This document shows positions 12,801 to 24,300 of a DNA stretch of 64,000 bases, piece by piece. Both the position numbers and the translations under genes were made by a program. The DNA is taken from assembly GCF_003589595.1 (NCBI RefSeq), contig NW_020654422.1, positions 6,426,538-6,490,537 of the forward strand, in the 5' to 3' direction. Each line of letters opens with the position of its first letter. Position 1 is the first letter of the stretch. The notes below the pieces were generated by a model. That model made no database searches. It was not told the origin of the DNA and was given only the letters and a program-made list of their open reading frames with translations. The stretch is from Hyposmocoma kahamanoa (taxonomy: Eukaryota > Arthropoda > Insecta > Lepidoptera > Cosmopterigidae).

Positions 12801-13472
12801 AAGTAAATAGGACGCCTGAAAAAAAATCTCAATACTTTCAACACCAATATATTTCTACTTTTCACTATGTTTTCACTTAATTAATGTTAACTGGCCAAAA
12901 CTAGTGAAATGCACTGCAACTACTCGTAGTTTACATGTATATGTATAGACATTGGTATAGCGTACAGTGAACAAATAAACAATGTCAAAGTGAACCGTGG
13001 GGAGGCTACACCGACAAGAGCTCGACTCTTAAGTAGGATGAGGAACTGGTAAACAAAATGTGGTAGTTAAATATAGATGAATAACTGTATATCGTCAGTG
13101 TTTTGTAGAAAGGCGAAAGTGCCATTTCGATAAATTTTTCAGGATTTTAGTTTTTGGCGACTGTTTTAAAATATATACGTCCTGTTTTAAATTAAATTTT
13201 AAAACATAAACTTCATTAAAACCAAATTTTATTTCGAAACAGGACGTAAATATTTTAAAACATTCGTTAAAACCCATAGAACATGCTCCCCTGAAAAATA
13301 TCTCGAAATGGCGCATTCGCCCATTCTACAAAACACCGACGATATAGGAGAGGATTTGGCAGATATTTTGTCACTCGCCTACTCATTTCATAACTTTTTG
13401 AGAAAAGTAACAGGAACAAAAGAAGCACGGTAGGCAAACTGTAATTAAAAATTTGATGGACTCACCCGTCAT
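806..13472 (-). CDS. fat-spondin: F-spondin / fat-spondin-like secreted matrix protein (12 exons, 755 aa)
   Basis: Exons, 5' to 3': 13472-13466, 12815-12639, 12529-12276, 12206-12012, 11903-11697, 11625-11356, 11290-11125, 10944-10716, 9520-9308, 8169-7995, 7133-6980, 1026-806. All join in phase (2268 nt with stop). Residues 1-20 are a signal peptide. A Reeler domain follows from about Cys28 to 165. Spondin_N spans about 200-395, with the motifs WSRNTHPREFP and APSPDWIVGVS. TSR1 is 447-501 (WGEWGPCSVTCG), TSR2 518-571 (WSEWSPC) and TSR3 576-674 (WSDWSPCSAQCG). The Kunitz domain is 685-735; its six cysteines have standard spacing and its P1 residue is Arg695. Family members are secreted extracellular-matrix proteins. 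The length and the spondin-TSR-Kunitz order fit the insect branch rather than vertebrate SPON1, which lacks a Kunitz domain. The 7-nt first coding exon (ATG ACG G) is inferred from phase. The exon 10 acceptor is weak, and exon 12 could instead splice onward near 820. Confidence 0.88.
1418..1627 (-). repeat. Lepidopteran interspersed repeat (AACCGACTTC family), copy 1
   Basis: On the minus strand this reads TTTTAACCGACTTC, then AAAGGAGGAGGTTCTCAATT, and ends with the CCACCTCTAAG and TTTTGAGGT segments. It matches copies at 4615, 7388 and 31025. It sits in spondin intron 11. The class is not assigned; no coding potential is seen. Confidence 0.7.
1929..2533. mobile_element. Non-autonomous hAT-like element with 8-bp target duplication
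   Basis: The ends are inverted (TAGAGATGG at the left, CCATCTCTA at the right) and are flanked by a perfect 8-bp direct repeat ATTCGGAG (1921-1928 and 2534-2541). The 605-bp interior is AT-rich with repeated GATAAATAT motifs and has no transposase. An 8-bp duplication with short terminal inverted repeats is the signature of hAT elements. It lies in spondin intron 11. Confidence 0.8.
2579..2613. repeat. CA/CG-rich simple repeat
   Basis: Alternating CACACGCACACG followed by GTGCGTGCGTGCG; imperfect purine-pyrimidine alternation that could also form a short hairpin. Confidence 0.8.
2990..3180 (+). mobile_element. RTE-type LINE 3' tail
   Basis: Contains AACATCGTGAAGAAACCTGC, GTGTGTGAAGTTCCCAAT and ends with GAGGAGGCCTGTGCCCAGCA followed by GTGGGAC, the well-known 3' tail of lepidopteran RTE-like LINEs. 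No reverse transcriptase sequence remains here. It lies in spondin intron 11. Confidence 0.7.
4615..4872 (+). repeat. Lepidopteran interspersed repeat (AACCGACTTC family), copy 2
   Basis: Starts TTTTAACCGACTTAAAACAA, continues with GAGGTTCTCAATTCGACTGT and runs through the ATAAAACTTGGCAAATA and TTTTGACCT segments. It is the most complete copy in the window. Confidence 0.7.
5675..5905 (+). mobile_element. Non-LTR retrotransposon C-terminal fragment, copy 1
   Basis: Reads in pieces as GLGFHTYVVDIP, then TFIWRAAREWN and PERYNLDLLKARVNRHYLGV. This is the C-terminal end of a LINE reverse transcriptase ORF shared with the minus-strand copy at 49680-49960. A deletion or frame change lies between the EWN and PERYN parts, so it is dead. 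It is a fragment within spondin intron 11. Confidence 0.75.
6637..6681 (+). repeat. 45-bp segment repeated at 47709-47753
   Basis: The two segments are identical at 44 of 45 positions (TTTTCGCTATATAATCACAT and on to GATGAGTTG). The flanks do not match, so this is a fragment of an unidentified interspersed repeat. Confidence 0.6.
7388..7600 (+). repeat. Lepidopteran interspersed repeat (AACCGACTTC family), copy 3
   Basis: Contains AAAGGAGGAGGTTCTCAATT, CGACTGTATGTTTTTTGTAT, the CCACCTCTAAGGGTGG segment and ends in TTTTGAGGTCGGTTTTTT. It lies in intron 10 of the spondin gene. Confidence 0.7.
8335..8445. repeat. TTCAAATTAGAC-family short repeat, copy 1
   Basis: Begins CTTCAAATTAGACGCTTGTA and contains GGGCTGCAG and TTTTCATACAATAAAGTGCA. 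Related segments occur at 22290, 27060 and 40966. A non-autonomous element is likely; its exact ends were not resolved. Confidence 0.5.
10040..10275 (-). mobile_element. tRNA-derived SINE of a second family
   Basis: On the minus strand the head reads CCTCCGTAGCCGAACGGATA (A-box region), then GGTTCGATTCC (B box), and the body includes GTTTGGGTGTAATTTGTGG. It ends in a TTATTTATTTATTTATTTAT-type tail. The body is shared with the fragment at 52685-52795. It lies in intron 8 of the spondin gene. Confidence 0.85.
10321..10408. mobile_element. Short foldback element
   Basis: Two roughly 40-bp arms meet near GAATTC: the left arm has GGCTTATTGCAAGAAGTAAT and the right arm its complement TGACTTCTTGCAATAAGC, with GCCATA/TATGGC near the centre. 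This is a compact MITE-like palindrome with no coding content. Confidence 0.65.
13089..13344. mobile_element. Foldback MITE in spondin intron 1
   Basis: Left end TATCGTCAGTGTTTTGTAGA and right end (reverse complement) TATCGTCGGTGTTTTGTAGA. The inverted arms continue through GGCGAAAGTGCCATTTCGA and its near-complement. The ends fit insertion at a TA dinucleotide, as for Tc1/mariner-derived MITEs. The centre is AT-rich. Confidence 0.75.
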
Positions 13473-14497
13473 AGCGAAACACGTACGTAAACAAAGGGAT
13501 TTGTACACAATTGTTATCTTCCCGAAACAACAATTTTACTCGACAATTTCATCGTATTATACACGCACAAATACACATCACAACCATGCGGAGCTAACAA
13601 TCGGATATTTTAAATTATCTACGTTAAATTATAACCCAAATCCAAGCGAATGACAGACTAAATCAGCTGTCCGCCCGCCCTCAAGAAGTTCGCCTGTAGA
13701 TACATGGTTATGCCTATGTATAACAGACCAGACAAAGGAAGCCCCTGTTACCCCTCACCCTGGTTCGTTTAAAATAGGGGATCTAACGAATCTGTGATAG
13801 ATAGATAGATATTGGGCGAAAAAAGCGAGCATAACAAATAATTAATTCGCTAGAACATTGAAGACGGCGATTTCACTTCCAACACAGTTTTTGATGCTCA
13901 ATTTACGTGACGTATTGCCATTGTTTTTTATGAACATGATAAATGTAATAAACCACAAGACTCGTCATAACAAGGTTATAGTAAACTCTTATTATCATAA
14001 GTTATAAATAAATAAACACAACTCCGGTATTTTATAAATTATTTTATTGTAAATATTAAAAACGATACATAATAATAAATCTCAAATAAACAAAACAATT
14101 TAATTTGCCCTGATAGCATTTAAACGTTACACACTTATAATATTACATGTTTTGCTTATAATAATGTAATGGTAACTAAATATAATAATTCTGTTTGTTA
14201 AGTCTGTTTGTTTTCCGATGTTAACCTGACAAAACAATATAATCCATAATTAACTAACTAGAGCACTATAACTACGATGGAACTAGATTCGAAAATTGAT
14301 GAAAAAACTTTGGCATATCATCTAATGTTATAGGGAAGTTACTAATTAAAGAAATAGTGTATTTAAATAGTTATTATGACTACATTTTGTGAAGAACGCA
14401 TTAAATTTTATACTTATAAATTCCTTGACTTTTTGATATACTTACAACCAAAACTCCCCAAATTACTTTACCACGAACTGCTTGTACAATTTTCTGT

Positions 14498-14714
14498 CTT
14501 AGAGTGGTTACCATGGCGACTTTTGGCATCGATGCAATCACCTATAAATCGTAAGTGTAGCGATGCAATCGCGCGTTTCACGGACGCGCGTTTCACGGAC
14601 GCGCGTTTACATCGCTGCTTAAAATCTCGTACGTGTGTAAAGGTAGACGATTAGCAACTGCATTGCCACTGCATCGCATTTGCATCGCTGTCGGCGGATG
14701 TAACCGCTCTAACC
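14498..14714. mobile_element. Possible short inverted-repeat element with tandem GCGCGTTTCACGGAC units
   Basis: TTAGAGTGGTTAC at the left matches GTAACCGCTCTAA at the right as an imperfect inverted repeat. The interior has two tandem GCGCGTTTCACGGAC units followed by a diverged GCGCGTTTACATC, and recurring GCATCG motifs. Confidence 0.45.
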
Positions 14715-15162
14715 GGTAAGTCATGGTATTTTTCACTATTTTAAAGATAAGTAAAACGCGTGGTATTATAGGAAGACGCTTTTGATTCTTTGTCGACGTA
14801 ACGATATACCGTGCACGGCGTAATACGGCCACAAATAACACTATACTATAGAAATAAATTCAATACATTTTACTTAAGTGATAAATCATGACAGCAAAAA
14901 AATTTCGTTAGGTGATTTTACCGTTGAAATTTAAAACAGCTAAAGGTTGACGAATTTCACATTGTGAACCGTAGTCGTCGCCAAGTTGCGTTAGTTCACA
15001 GAATTAAAAACAAACATTTTATTTACTCTACTGACAATACGATTGATGTCTATAGTCGTGTTCCCAACAATAACTTTTTTGGATATATAAAATCTGTAAA
15101 AGAGCAGTTCTTCAGTGCTAAAATATATGAAAACTTGTACTCTATTTCAATTGACAATAACA

Positions 15163-15385
15163 ACCTCGGTGGCACGTTTTATACTCTGGCTTTGGATAAG
15201 GAGGTCCCAGGTTCGATTCCCGACAGCACCTAATTTGGAAATGAATTATTCTAAATTGGTTCTGGTCTGGGTGTTCTGGGAACTGCCCCAGGGTTAATTC
15301 CGTTGCTCTAGTACTCACAGTACAGGGAATTCTCTAGTATGATACCAGGCAATTGGTGTGGTTGTCTGTGGTTCATCATTATTAT
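15163..15385 (+). mobile_element. tRNA-derived SINE, copy 2
   Basis: Head CTCGGTGGCACG through GGTTCGATTCC (B box), then the same body as copy 1: AAATGAATTATTCTAAATTG, GGTGTTCTGGGAACTGCCCC and CCAGGCAATTGGTGTG. The tail is ATT-rich. Confidence 0.85.
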
Positions 15386-16920
15386 TACATTATTACAATC
15401 CCAACACTCTTAGATCCAGGCAGAATGAGCAAATTGCACTGCAATGAAATATCTATGAATTGAAGTCGTAAAGTGCAAAACTATTTTTAAAATTATTTTT
15501 ATCTAGAAGAAACATTTTTAGGCGAAACTTATTTAGACGTTTTTACTAATACTACGATTCCGTAAACCTAAGGAGTGTAAGCCCAGCGATGATTTCAAAA
15601 ACTGTGAATTTTTACAGGGCGCTGGTATCTTATGGGCGTCAATTAAAGCTGTTTAAATAAGTACCTACGTATCTAAGTAGGGAATGTCTATTGTTCGACG
15701 ACTAAACATAATGAACTTCATGATTCAGTTGCTTATGCTATGGGAAGTATATATGTCGCGGATACATGTTCTACTCATTAGATCTTATCTTTATCACATA
15801 AATCCTTATCACACTTATTTAGTTTAATTCACATTTTTGTGAAGATACCATAGGAAAAGCGACTTCATGTTTAACACAAAGTCGTATAAAAGCATCGTTT
15901 ACAAACCTAAATACATTTTATTTGCATATTATCGGACGAAAATAAAATAAATTGACTAACCGCTTCATTGTACTACATTCACGTAGAGCCTTTAAAGACC
16001 TGTTCAGATATACGCCGTGTGTGGGAACGCGGTATTCCTTCTTTTCAAACCTAAGCGGACATCGTTACCGTTACGGGTAGCGAAATTTTGTCAATTTTAA
16101 CCTGTCTAGATAATCACTTCTGTGCCGTCAGTGAATAAGACTAGACTATAACCGTGCATAATGTGTGATCCCAATAAATTTAACAGTTCACTGTTTTATT
16201 ACATCAACTAATCGTTACTAACCATTGACCTACCAATTACTAACTGACTTGCGGGTGTGCGGAGTACCACGCCGTCCGCGAAAGTAATTTCAGAAAACAA
16301 GCGGAAAAAAAAATGCTATGTAGTATGTGGTATGACTCGGTATTTCAGTTTCACTTTAGCCGCGGAACTTCAAAGAAATATCCGGATACCGCGCGTTATT
16401 TTTCACTACCCGAATATCGCTTACATCTGAATAGGCCTTAATGGCCATATACGGGACGATTTGTCTTCGAAATGATGTATCGATAGTGTGTGTATGTGTC
16501 GTTGACGACCATCGAGTATATAAGCAGAAATAGAGACGAAATAAGGGCCATACATTCCTGGTAACCCATCAGCGATACGTTACTTATAAACATCAACTCT
16601 CGTTTGCACTGAAATATAGAAGCGCCAACAACTGACCTGTGTGTCGTCCCCGAATATTCGAAAAATATTCTGTATTTATCGCAATAAAGATAATATCTCT
16701 AACAATGGCGTGCTGTGCTATTCGGTGCTGTAGGCAAAAACAGCAAAACGTCTAATTACAAAACAAACGGAATCAAATTTCACCGGTAATTAAATATTAA
16801 ATATGTAATTTTGCAATTTTCGTCAAATATAGTAAAGCTCAAGTTAACTTTTCGATTTGAAGTGAAACAATTGACGATACCCATTGACAACACTCGTCAA
16901 TTCTTTAGAATTCGGGCTGG

Positions 16921-16982
16921 CCAATCGGAAAGCAGTTGTCATAGTAATGATATCATTACTATGACAACTGCGTTCCGATTGG
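16921..16982. repeat. 62-bp near-perfect palindrome without loop
   Basis: Each 31-bp arm starts CCAATCGGAA and ends ATAGTAATGAT; one mismatch at the eleventh base. A second stem follows at about 16992-17041 (AATTTGTTT with AAACAAATT). It could form a cruciform or be the core of a foldback transposon. Confidence 0.85.
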
Positions 16983-18318
16983 CTTTCATTAATTTGTTTG
17001 AAAACTATTCTGCTTTATGGCAGAATTTTTTAAACAAATTAAGTGACATTTCATCTCTATTTCTGGTTACATACTCGATGTTAACGATTAACTTGAACGC
17101 CAAGGGAGTAGCAACGGATCGATACAATTATCGTGACGATCAATTGAAGCGAGGAATCGTCTGTATCTGGTGGCCTTAAGACGGCTACCGCGAATGCTAG
17201 TGCAGTACGTTAGCGAAAAGTGGGGTGAAACAATGCATGAATGACGAGTGTCGTCCGCAAGAAGAGTGTCGCTGCCACTTAGCGGGTATAAGCTACACTG
17301 CACACCTATGCGGCGAATTCCTACAATATACCTCGAAAGTATAGATCGCAAATAAGTGATTGTTGCGAATAGCCTGTGTGCGGCCAATTTAAGATAAAGG
17401 TACCCATCAGAATGCTGCCGTCCAATAACTAAAACGCACTTAAGTGAGAAGTGGTCAAATATCAGTTTTAAAAAGCAAAAACGAGCACAAAAATCCATTT
17501 CAAAACAGTTAAAATTAGTCAACGTGTTCGACTTATCGGAACTTACCCTAACGATGCTTATCTGAAATACCATTAAACAATTTCAATATTCTAAAAGTGA
17601 GTTGTGGTTTTTATGATATCTCAAAAAAATATATTATCACTTAGCCGCTTTTTAGTAAGTGGACGGCAGTATGCAATTTGTACACAATGATAATTATAAC
17701 TGCCGCCTGTATGGCGAGAAAATGTCTACACTTCCCTCGAAGCAATGGGTTGTCACATTATTATTTTAGTTGTACCAAGAAGTTTAAAATATTTTTTTTT
17801 TTTTAATTAAGGTGTTCATCACTATATTCTATACTGAAATAACCTTTGTCAAATGCAGTACTTACGTAATGATAATTTTATACAAGTATCGCTTGGTTTC
17901 CCAATTATAGTATGATTATAAAATATAAATTAAATGCTGAACAATTATGAATTTGAGGCACTCTCATTCAAACAATAATAAACACGGATACTATTTGATG
18001 TCATTTTGTAAACACCGACCGAACGATTAAATTATGTAATGGATGGCACGTGGAATGACCCGCGATATGCAACGTGAATGCCGTGGTGCATTCACGTTGA
18101 CCTGATTATGCGAATGTGTGCTTCCGTACACGACGCGCAGCGGCCGTGTACATGTATAAACCGCGCTGCACATTTATGTGAAGTTACCATACTTGTATTA
18201 CTATAATTTTATTTTACTTTTTAACATTTGACTTAATTTGTCGTAAATGGCACGTACGACGAGAGACTTCCGTCATCTGCTGGCATAATTGTTTCAAATA
18301 AAATCGTGCATGAATGTT

Positions 18319-21300
18319 TTAAGACTGAGGTCTATTCGGCGTGTGTTCTCGGAACTCGAGGACGTGCTCGATTGGTTGCGGGCGACCGTCCGGGCCGACC
18401 CGCGCAGGCTTCACTACACCTTCAGATACCATCTTGTCAAACAAGTTCACAAGCTTCATTGCCTCGTATTCTTTCTGTAAGACAATACAATAACTTAATA
18501 TCTCAGTTACTAGCAACCATAGGTACGGACAAGACACATGCATAATCGATGCCCTGAGATACCTGACCGCTGCACCGAGCTTTATGGTTGAAATTTGTAT
18601 TCTGTATTTTAGAAAGTATGAGTTAAAGATCAAATTAGTTTAAAAAATGGTTTAAAATAACATTCACTAGAGACGCAATGAGGAAGCTATACTATATATA
18701 AATTATACGGCTCACAAGTTAAAGGTTAAGTTTGTCTATCATTATTTTTACACACTTATCTACTTAGAACCAAATGGTCGCTTAGGGTAAGTAAGATATC
18801 TTAGGACATCGACTGTACCTAACCACAAAACCTTGAAACACTCCCAGACACATAATTCGAGCCACCTTACATTATCAGTATTAAATGTCCTAAATCTTAA
18901 ACAGTGTTTGATTGATCAAAAACTTTGTTTCAAAATCAAAGGTTTGTTTGAAAAAACAAATACACGCGATTTAAATCTGGAAAAATAGTTTCATTTCCTA
19001 TGATCACAAACTATTATGCAATTTTAAAACTGGTCTACTAAACGTCATTTCCATTTTTTTAAAATTTGAATTTGTAAAACCGGGGAAAATTCTTTCATAG
19101 ATGATAATAGCCTTTGGTTGGCACATAAAGCCGGACACAGTTGAGCCTTTTTGTATGCATGTCCGGCCAAGTTAGACGATGTCCGGCTTTTGTTAGACTT
19201 TTATATTTGACCAGTCACGTGGTCCTTCGGGCGAAACGGGTCTCTATGCAATAATAGATGATTAACAATAAGCAATTCCGATTTATTCAATTTTATTATT
19301 ATTTCATTACAATTTGAAAACATTGTTTGATAAATGATTAAAAAAGACCAGGTTTTACCTTTAATTAAGTATTAAAAGCACGACACAAAGTCCTTAAAAA
19401 TGTAGGTAGTCCAGCTTTTTACCCAAATATCCGACTAAACTGGTTGATCTGTTTGGCTATTCGGTTTCACGCCTGACAGCCCTAGATAATAACAATATTT
19501 TTGCTGTCGAGCTCTTTTAGAATAAAAATGCAAGGTGGCTCGAATTATGTGTCCGGAAGTGTATACCTGTATTATCATGTTTATCTGTCCTTTTTCAAAA
19601 CTCCAAACATTAGTGTGTAATGGGTAGAATTTAGTACTTTAAATATACATAACTTATGTATTGCAAGGAGGATGAATTTCAATTGCAACCACAAAACGCA
19701 AATGCAAGGACTAACATAATCGTATTACATCATAATGTGGTAGTCAGGTGCATTGATATTATACATACATATATACATGTAGTTGCTGAAATTGTACTAT
19801 ATTTTATCATAATTTCATAATGGTATGAACGTTAAAGGGTAAATAATAAGTAATAAGTCTCTCGATTATTTCTGTTGGCTGTGTAATTCTAAGTAATCAT
19901 CTCATTGACTTACAAATAAATGGACGACGGGTCTAATACAAAAACCACGAAAAAATGTCCCAGGTCAACCTATTTAAACGTAGTGACATGTAAAGGAATA
20001 TAAAAAAGCTAAAACATTGCATTTAAATTGTAATGTCATTGCAGTACTGTCTAATTTTGCTTGCAACAATTGAAAGGCGCAAAAAAACACCATATTCAGC
20101 TTCTACTGGAAACTTACCAAAATGCACCATATGTAGCTTCTAGTGAAAAGTACTTGAACACAGGTATAATGTATATTTATAAATAATAAATGTAAATAAA
20201 ATGTATATTTATAAATAATAAAGGCTACTCCAAGAACAATTATTCGCAAATATTATTGTTAAAAAGATGGAACAAACACAAAAGAAAAATTATTTCCATC
20301 CAACTGCACTCGAACCAGTGTTTTAGAACATTTTCTTTGTGTCAATAATAATAACATACTACAGGAGTATTTTCACAAAAAAAAAATAGACAACTAACGT
20401 GGTCGTAAAAACGTCATGATATTCAATAAAAATAAATGTACGTAATTTTAGATCCGAAAAAATATACTTGTAGTTTCATTTCCAATGTGTAATAAATGCG
20501 AAAATCTAAAAACTGAATATCCACATTACCTGTTCCTCTGACATGCCTTCAAAGGGATTAACTCTAGGAGGCATAGTACATCCGACAACGGGGTCAATAT
20601 TGGGCTGGGCCTCCAAGTACTCGTCGGTATCCGAATCGTCGCTGCTAGAAGAATACAGGGCGCCCTCAGAGCCGCCTAGTAGACCCTTTTGGGCTAGATG
20701 ACCAGCCGCATTACCAAACCCGGTGTATTTCACCATTCGACCTACTGTAATTGGAATACGATTGTTTTTATTACTTATTTGTTACGTTAAACAGAGGATG
20801 CACAAAGGCTTGGAGCTCTTTAAAACCATAAATCGGAAGGAACTACTGTCTAATGCAATTCATTCTGTAAGGAAAATATCAGGGCTGCAGATGACGGAAC
20901 CGTAGAAAAATCACATAGCTTCAAACCTTGCAGAGCGGTTAAACTTGAGTACCACAGAACTCTTCTCAACCGCAACTTCTCTGACCTAAGTGACTACAAT
21001 GATAGCCGACCACCGGTAGGAGATAGAACACCAAGAAGAAGAAAAAGATTGGGTAACAGTGAATAGGAAAAATTACCAAATTATTTGCATGCCTTACCTG
21101 ATTCACACATACGAAACGTCCTTTTAACTCAAATTAAAACGCTATAAAGTTTTTTTTTTGATCAAATGTTGCTTAAAATTTCCATACAGAATGAATCGAT
21201 GAAACACGTCAGTAAGGGTGCGTACAGAGCGCCGCGAACGCGCTGCATAGCAGTATCTCACGCTTTATGGCGCTGTCGCTCCGCCTTATCGTGCTAGCCC

Positions 21301-24300
21301 TACAGATTGCACAACGGGCCAGTCTTTTGCAAACAGGCGCATTTGCGACGCATTCGCCAAATCTGTACGCACCCTTAAACAATGCGCAATAGCGTATTTG
21401 AGGTACATCGAATTAATAATGCTTTTCATTACTATTAAAAAGCAGGCATAAGGTAATGGTTGAATATGACAATAGAATTGAATTTCGTTATAATTGTGTA
21501 AAGTAATGCATTTAAACGCAGCTTAGTATTATAGTTAGCCAAGTTCAATATTTCATTATAGTTAGCCATAGTGCGCTGCAATTTCATTTGTTTTTCGGAA
21601 CCTTTATTATTATATCAAAGGAATTCGGTATCGTTTTCAACATGTCCATGTCAGACTAGATTGTGATCGTTATCATCAATCCATTTATAAGTTCCACTGC
21701 TCGGCACGGACCTCCTCACAGGGGAGAGTTTAGGCCTCGCAATGTTTTTGAAAACTTCTAATTAAATTTAGGAAATTAATATATTTATACGGATTTAAAT
21801 CTAATTAAATTTCGCACATAAATTTCGAGAAACTCAAGAGTCTCAGATTAGCCATTAGGCTACCAAAGCAGAACAGCTTGTAGTAACAAAAAATGTCGAG
21901 TCAAATTATACCTTGCTCTAAGTATAAACTTACCTTTCTCTTTGCAAAGAACGAACAGGAATTCAGCAACGAGATCTCTGACCGAAGTCACAGGAGTAGT
22001 AAGAAGTCTGCACATCTGGTTCCTCAGGGTATGTCCCTGTTCAGGACGGCGATGGACGTCCCGCAGTGGCGGTAGAACAACCTGTCGTAAGTACTTCCTC
22101 TGTTCTCGACAGCCGCGGGCACATTTGTTCATCACAGTTAAGATTGGTGACAAGTTCTCGTATTGATACTTTGTGTTCTGAAATGCAATAGACACACGTA
22201 CAATTGGAAATGAATCTATATTTTCTAATCAAAATTGCCTATATTTGTTTATTCAAACAAACCTACGTTTCGGGTTCTTCGCAGCTCTAAGTGGCGCAAT
22301 TGTGGCGCGGCAACTGCGCGTTGCATCTTACTTCACTAATTGTTACTGCAAAAGTGCGCACAGCTCCACAACTCCGCCACTGGAGCGCTTATATAAGCAT
22401 CTAATTTGAACGCGCCTATGGGTGTTTGCACTAACATTAGATATTGGTTGATGACTTTACTATCTCAGTCAGTCCTGGCCATCTGATAAAAGACCATTTC
22501 AATTTACGCTACATACAATTTACAATGTAATTAATTTTTAAAATTTTTTTTACAAAATTATGATTAAATTTGTGTTGAATTGATACTAAATTTACTTTTA
22601 CCAAATTACTCCACTAGTTTGTTATAATTATTAACACAAAGATCGAACACTTAGAACAAAATTCTAGATGATAGATAGACAGATGGCGCTACGGCCAAAA
22701 AGTCGTTGAAAAACCAAATACAAAGATCCAACAAACAAGCACATAGAACAATTTGTGAGGTCCGCAGGTCCGTTCCGTGCCTTAGTTCGAATCCGGCGGG
22801 ATCGAATGATTTTTTTCTAAGAGTTTGAATAAATCAATTAAACGATGCGACCTCTTTTATCGTCATCCCACCCTTTTCCCTGGTTCCTGGCCACCTACTT
22901 TGAAATTTTGGATCGTTCTTAAATTCCCTTTCTTCCTCGTCACATACTTTCCTTCTTTCCCTCGCCACTCTCTACTAAATTTTCAAAGCGAGCTCACGTG
23001 CTCGACTTCACATAAAATTCTGACCAGTTAGTTAAATCATGTAACCGAACTGTTTATAAAGCATAGTATTTCTAGAAATTACAGGCCAGTTGGGGGTAAG
23101 TTCCTTTTTACTATATATAACATTAATTATATATAGTAAAAATTATATTTAATTTAAGTAAGTTTCGCGCACGCACGCACACACGCACGCCCGTAAAATT
23201 AAATAGATCGATATCATAATGACTATATTTGGCCATTCTTATCATATAGCTGTAAGAAGTTTTTAGATAGATAATATGTACAAAATGTATTACATTTAAA
23301 CACCTTCAACTTTAAGCAAAAAAGAAAAATCTATAGATATCTAAATTACGTTTAATATTAAACTCACTGTAGTGTTAGTCAATTTGTACTGAAGTAGCTG
23401 CACGAGAGCCTGCAAGGCATCCATGTTCCTTCCATCAAATACGTATTGCGCTTTTTCTCCACTATTTAGTTGTGGTGTCAGGAATGGGTAGAAAGTAAGT
23501 GGCACACTGGAAATTGACATTCATAATATGATAAATGTTGCAACATATTTTACTATTAAAACCTTGATTATCAAACAATGTATGGGAAGTATTCATACAG
23601 TTAACTTGTAGCATATCATTAAAATCATTAACCGTTGAACAGGGTATTTCTAAATTAATAGCTTATTTTTAAATAAGGTCCGTTGGAGACTATAAGGCCG
23701 GCGCCCATTGGCGGGACGACAGAACGGCAAGAGATCCTTTGGCATCTTTTCATAAAGGGCACACTGAAAAATATGTAGCGGCTATCCTCGGCATGTCGAA
23801 GAATACCGTCGCTACATCGACGATGACGACGATTTGCTCTGAGGAGTGCAAATGACAACATAAAACTTTTAGTACACCATTTGCAAGCATGTCGTCTGTC
23901 TGTGTGCTGAGCTGTAGAAGTTTACAATGTTTAAAAAATTGAGTCGCCCATGGACTGTGAGATACGACTGTGAGATAATTCTATTCTTGAATGCAAGAAA
24001 CTTGACCTTCACCACCAACCACCTTACAGTACAGATCTTGGACCAAGTCTTCGGACCAGTTATACCATTGAATTATACCAATAACGGTATAAGTGGTACT
24101 AACCTGTCCCATTTATACCTGTAATGGTATATCTAGGTGGCACTAGTTTATCCCAGTTATACCATATAATACAATGGTATAAATGGGATAAACTAGTGCT
24201 GCCTATACCACTACAGGTATTAATGGGACTTATGCCGTTAAAGGTATAATTCAACGACAGCGAAGAAGTGTTAACTGTTAAAAACTTGTCAAGCGCGACA

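Larger units (their letters stand above)
13473..18318. other. Intergenic region between spondin and Ric8
   Basis: No supported gene. It holds the element at 14498-14714, the second SINE (15163-15385) and the palindrome at 16921-16982. A TATA-like TATATAAG near 16517 is followed by ordinary AT-rich sequence; no ORF or splice pattern downstream supports a gene. Minus-strand open frames near 17.1-17.6 kb show no family resemblance. Confidence 0.6.

Noticed and set aside
16510..16560. TATA-like TATATAAG as a promoter.
   Set aside because: Nothing downstream on the plus strand looks like an exon; such motifs are common in AT-rich DNA.
17088..17573. 161-codon minus-strand open frame.
   Set aside because: No domain, no splice pattern and no recognisable motif; the composition fits a chance frame.
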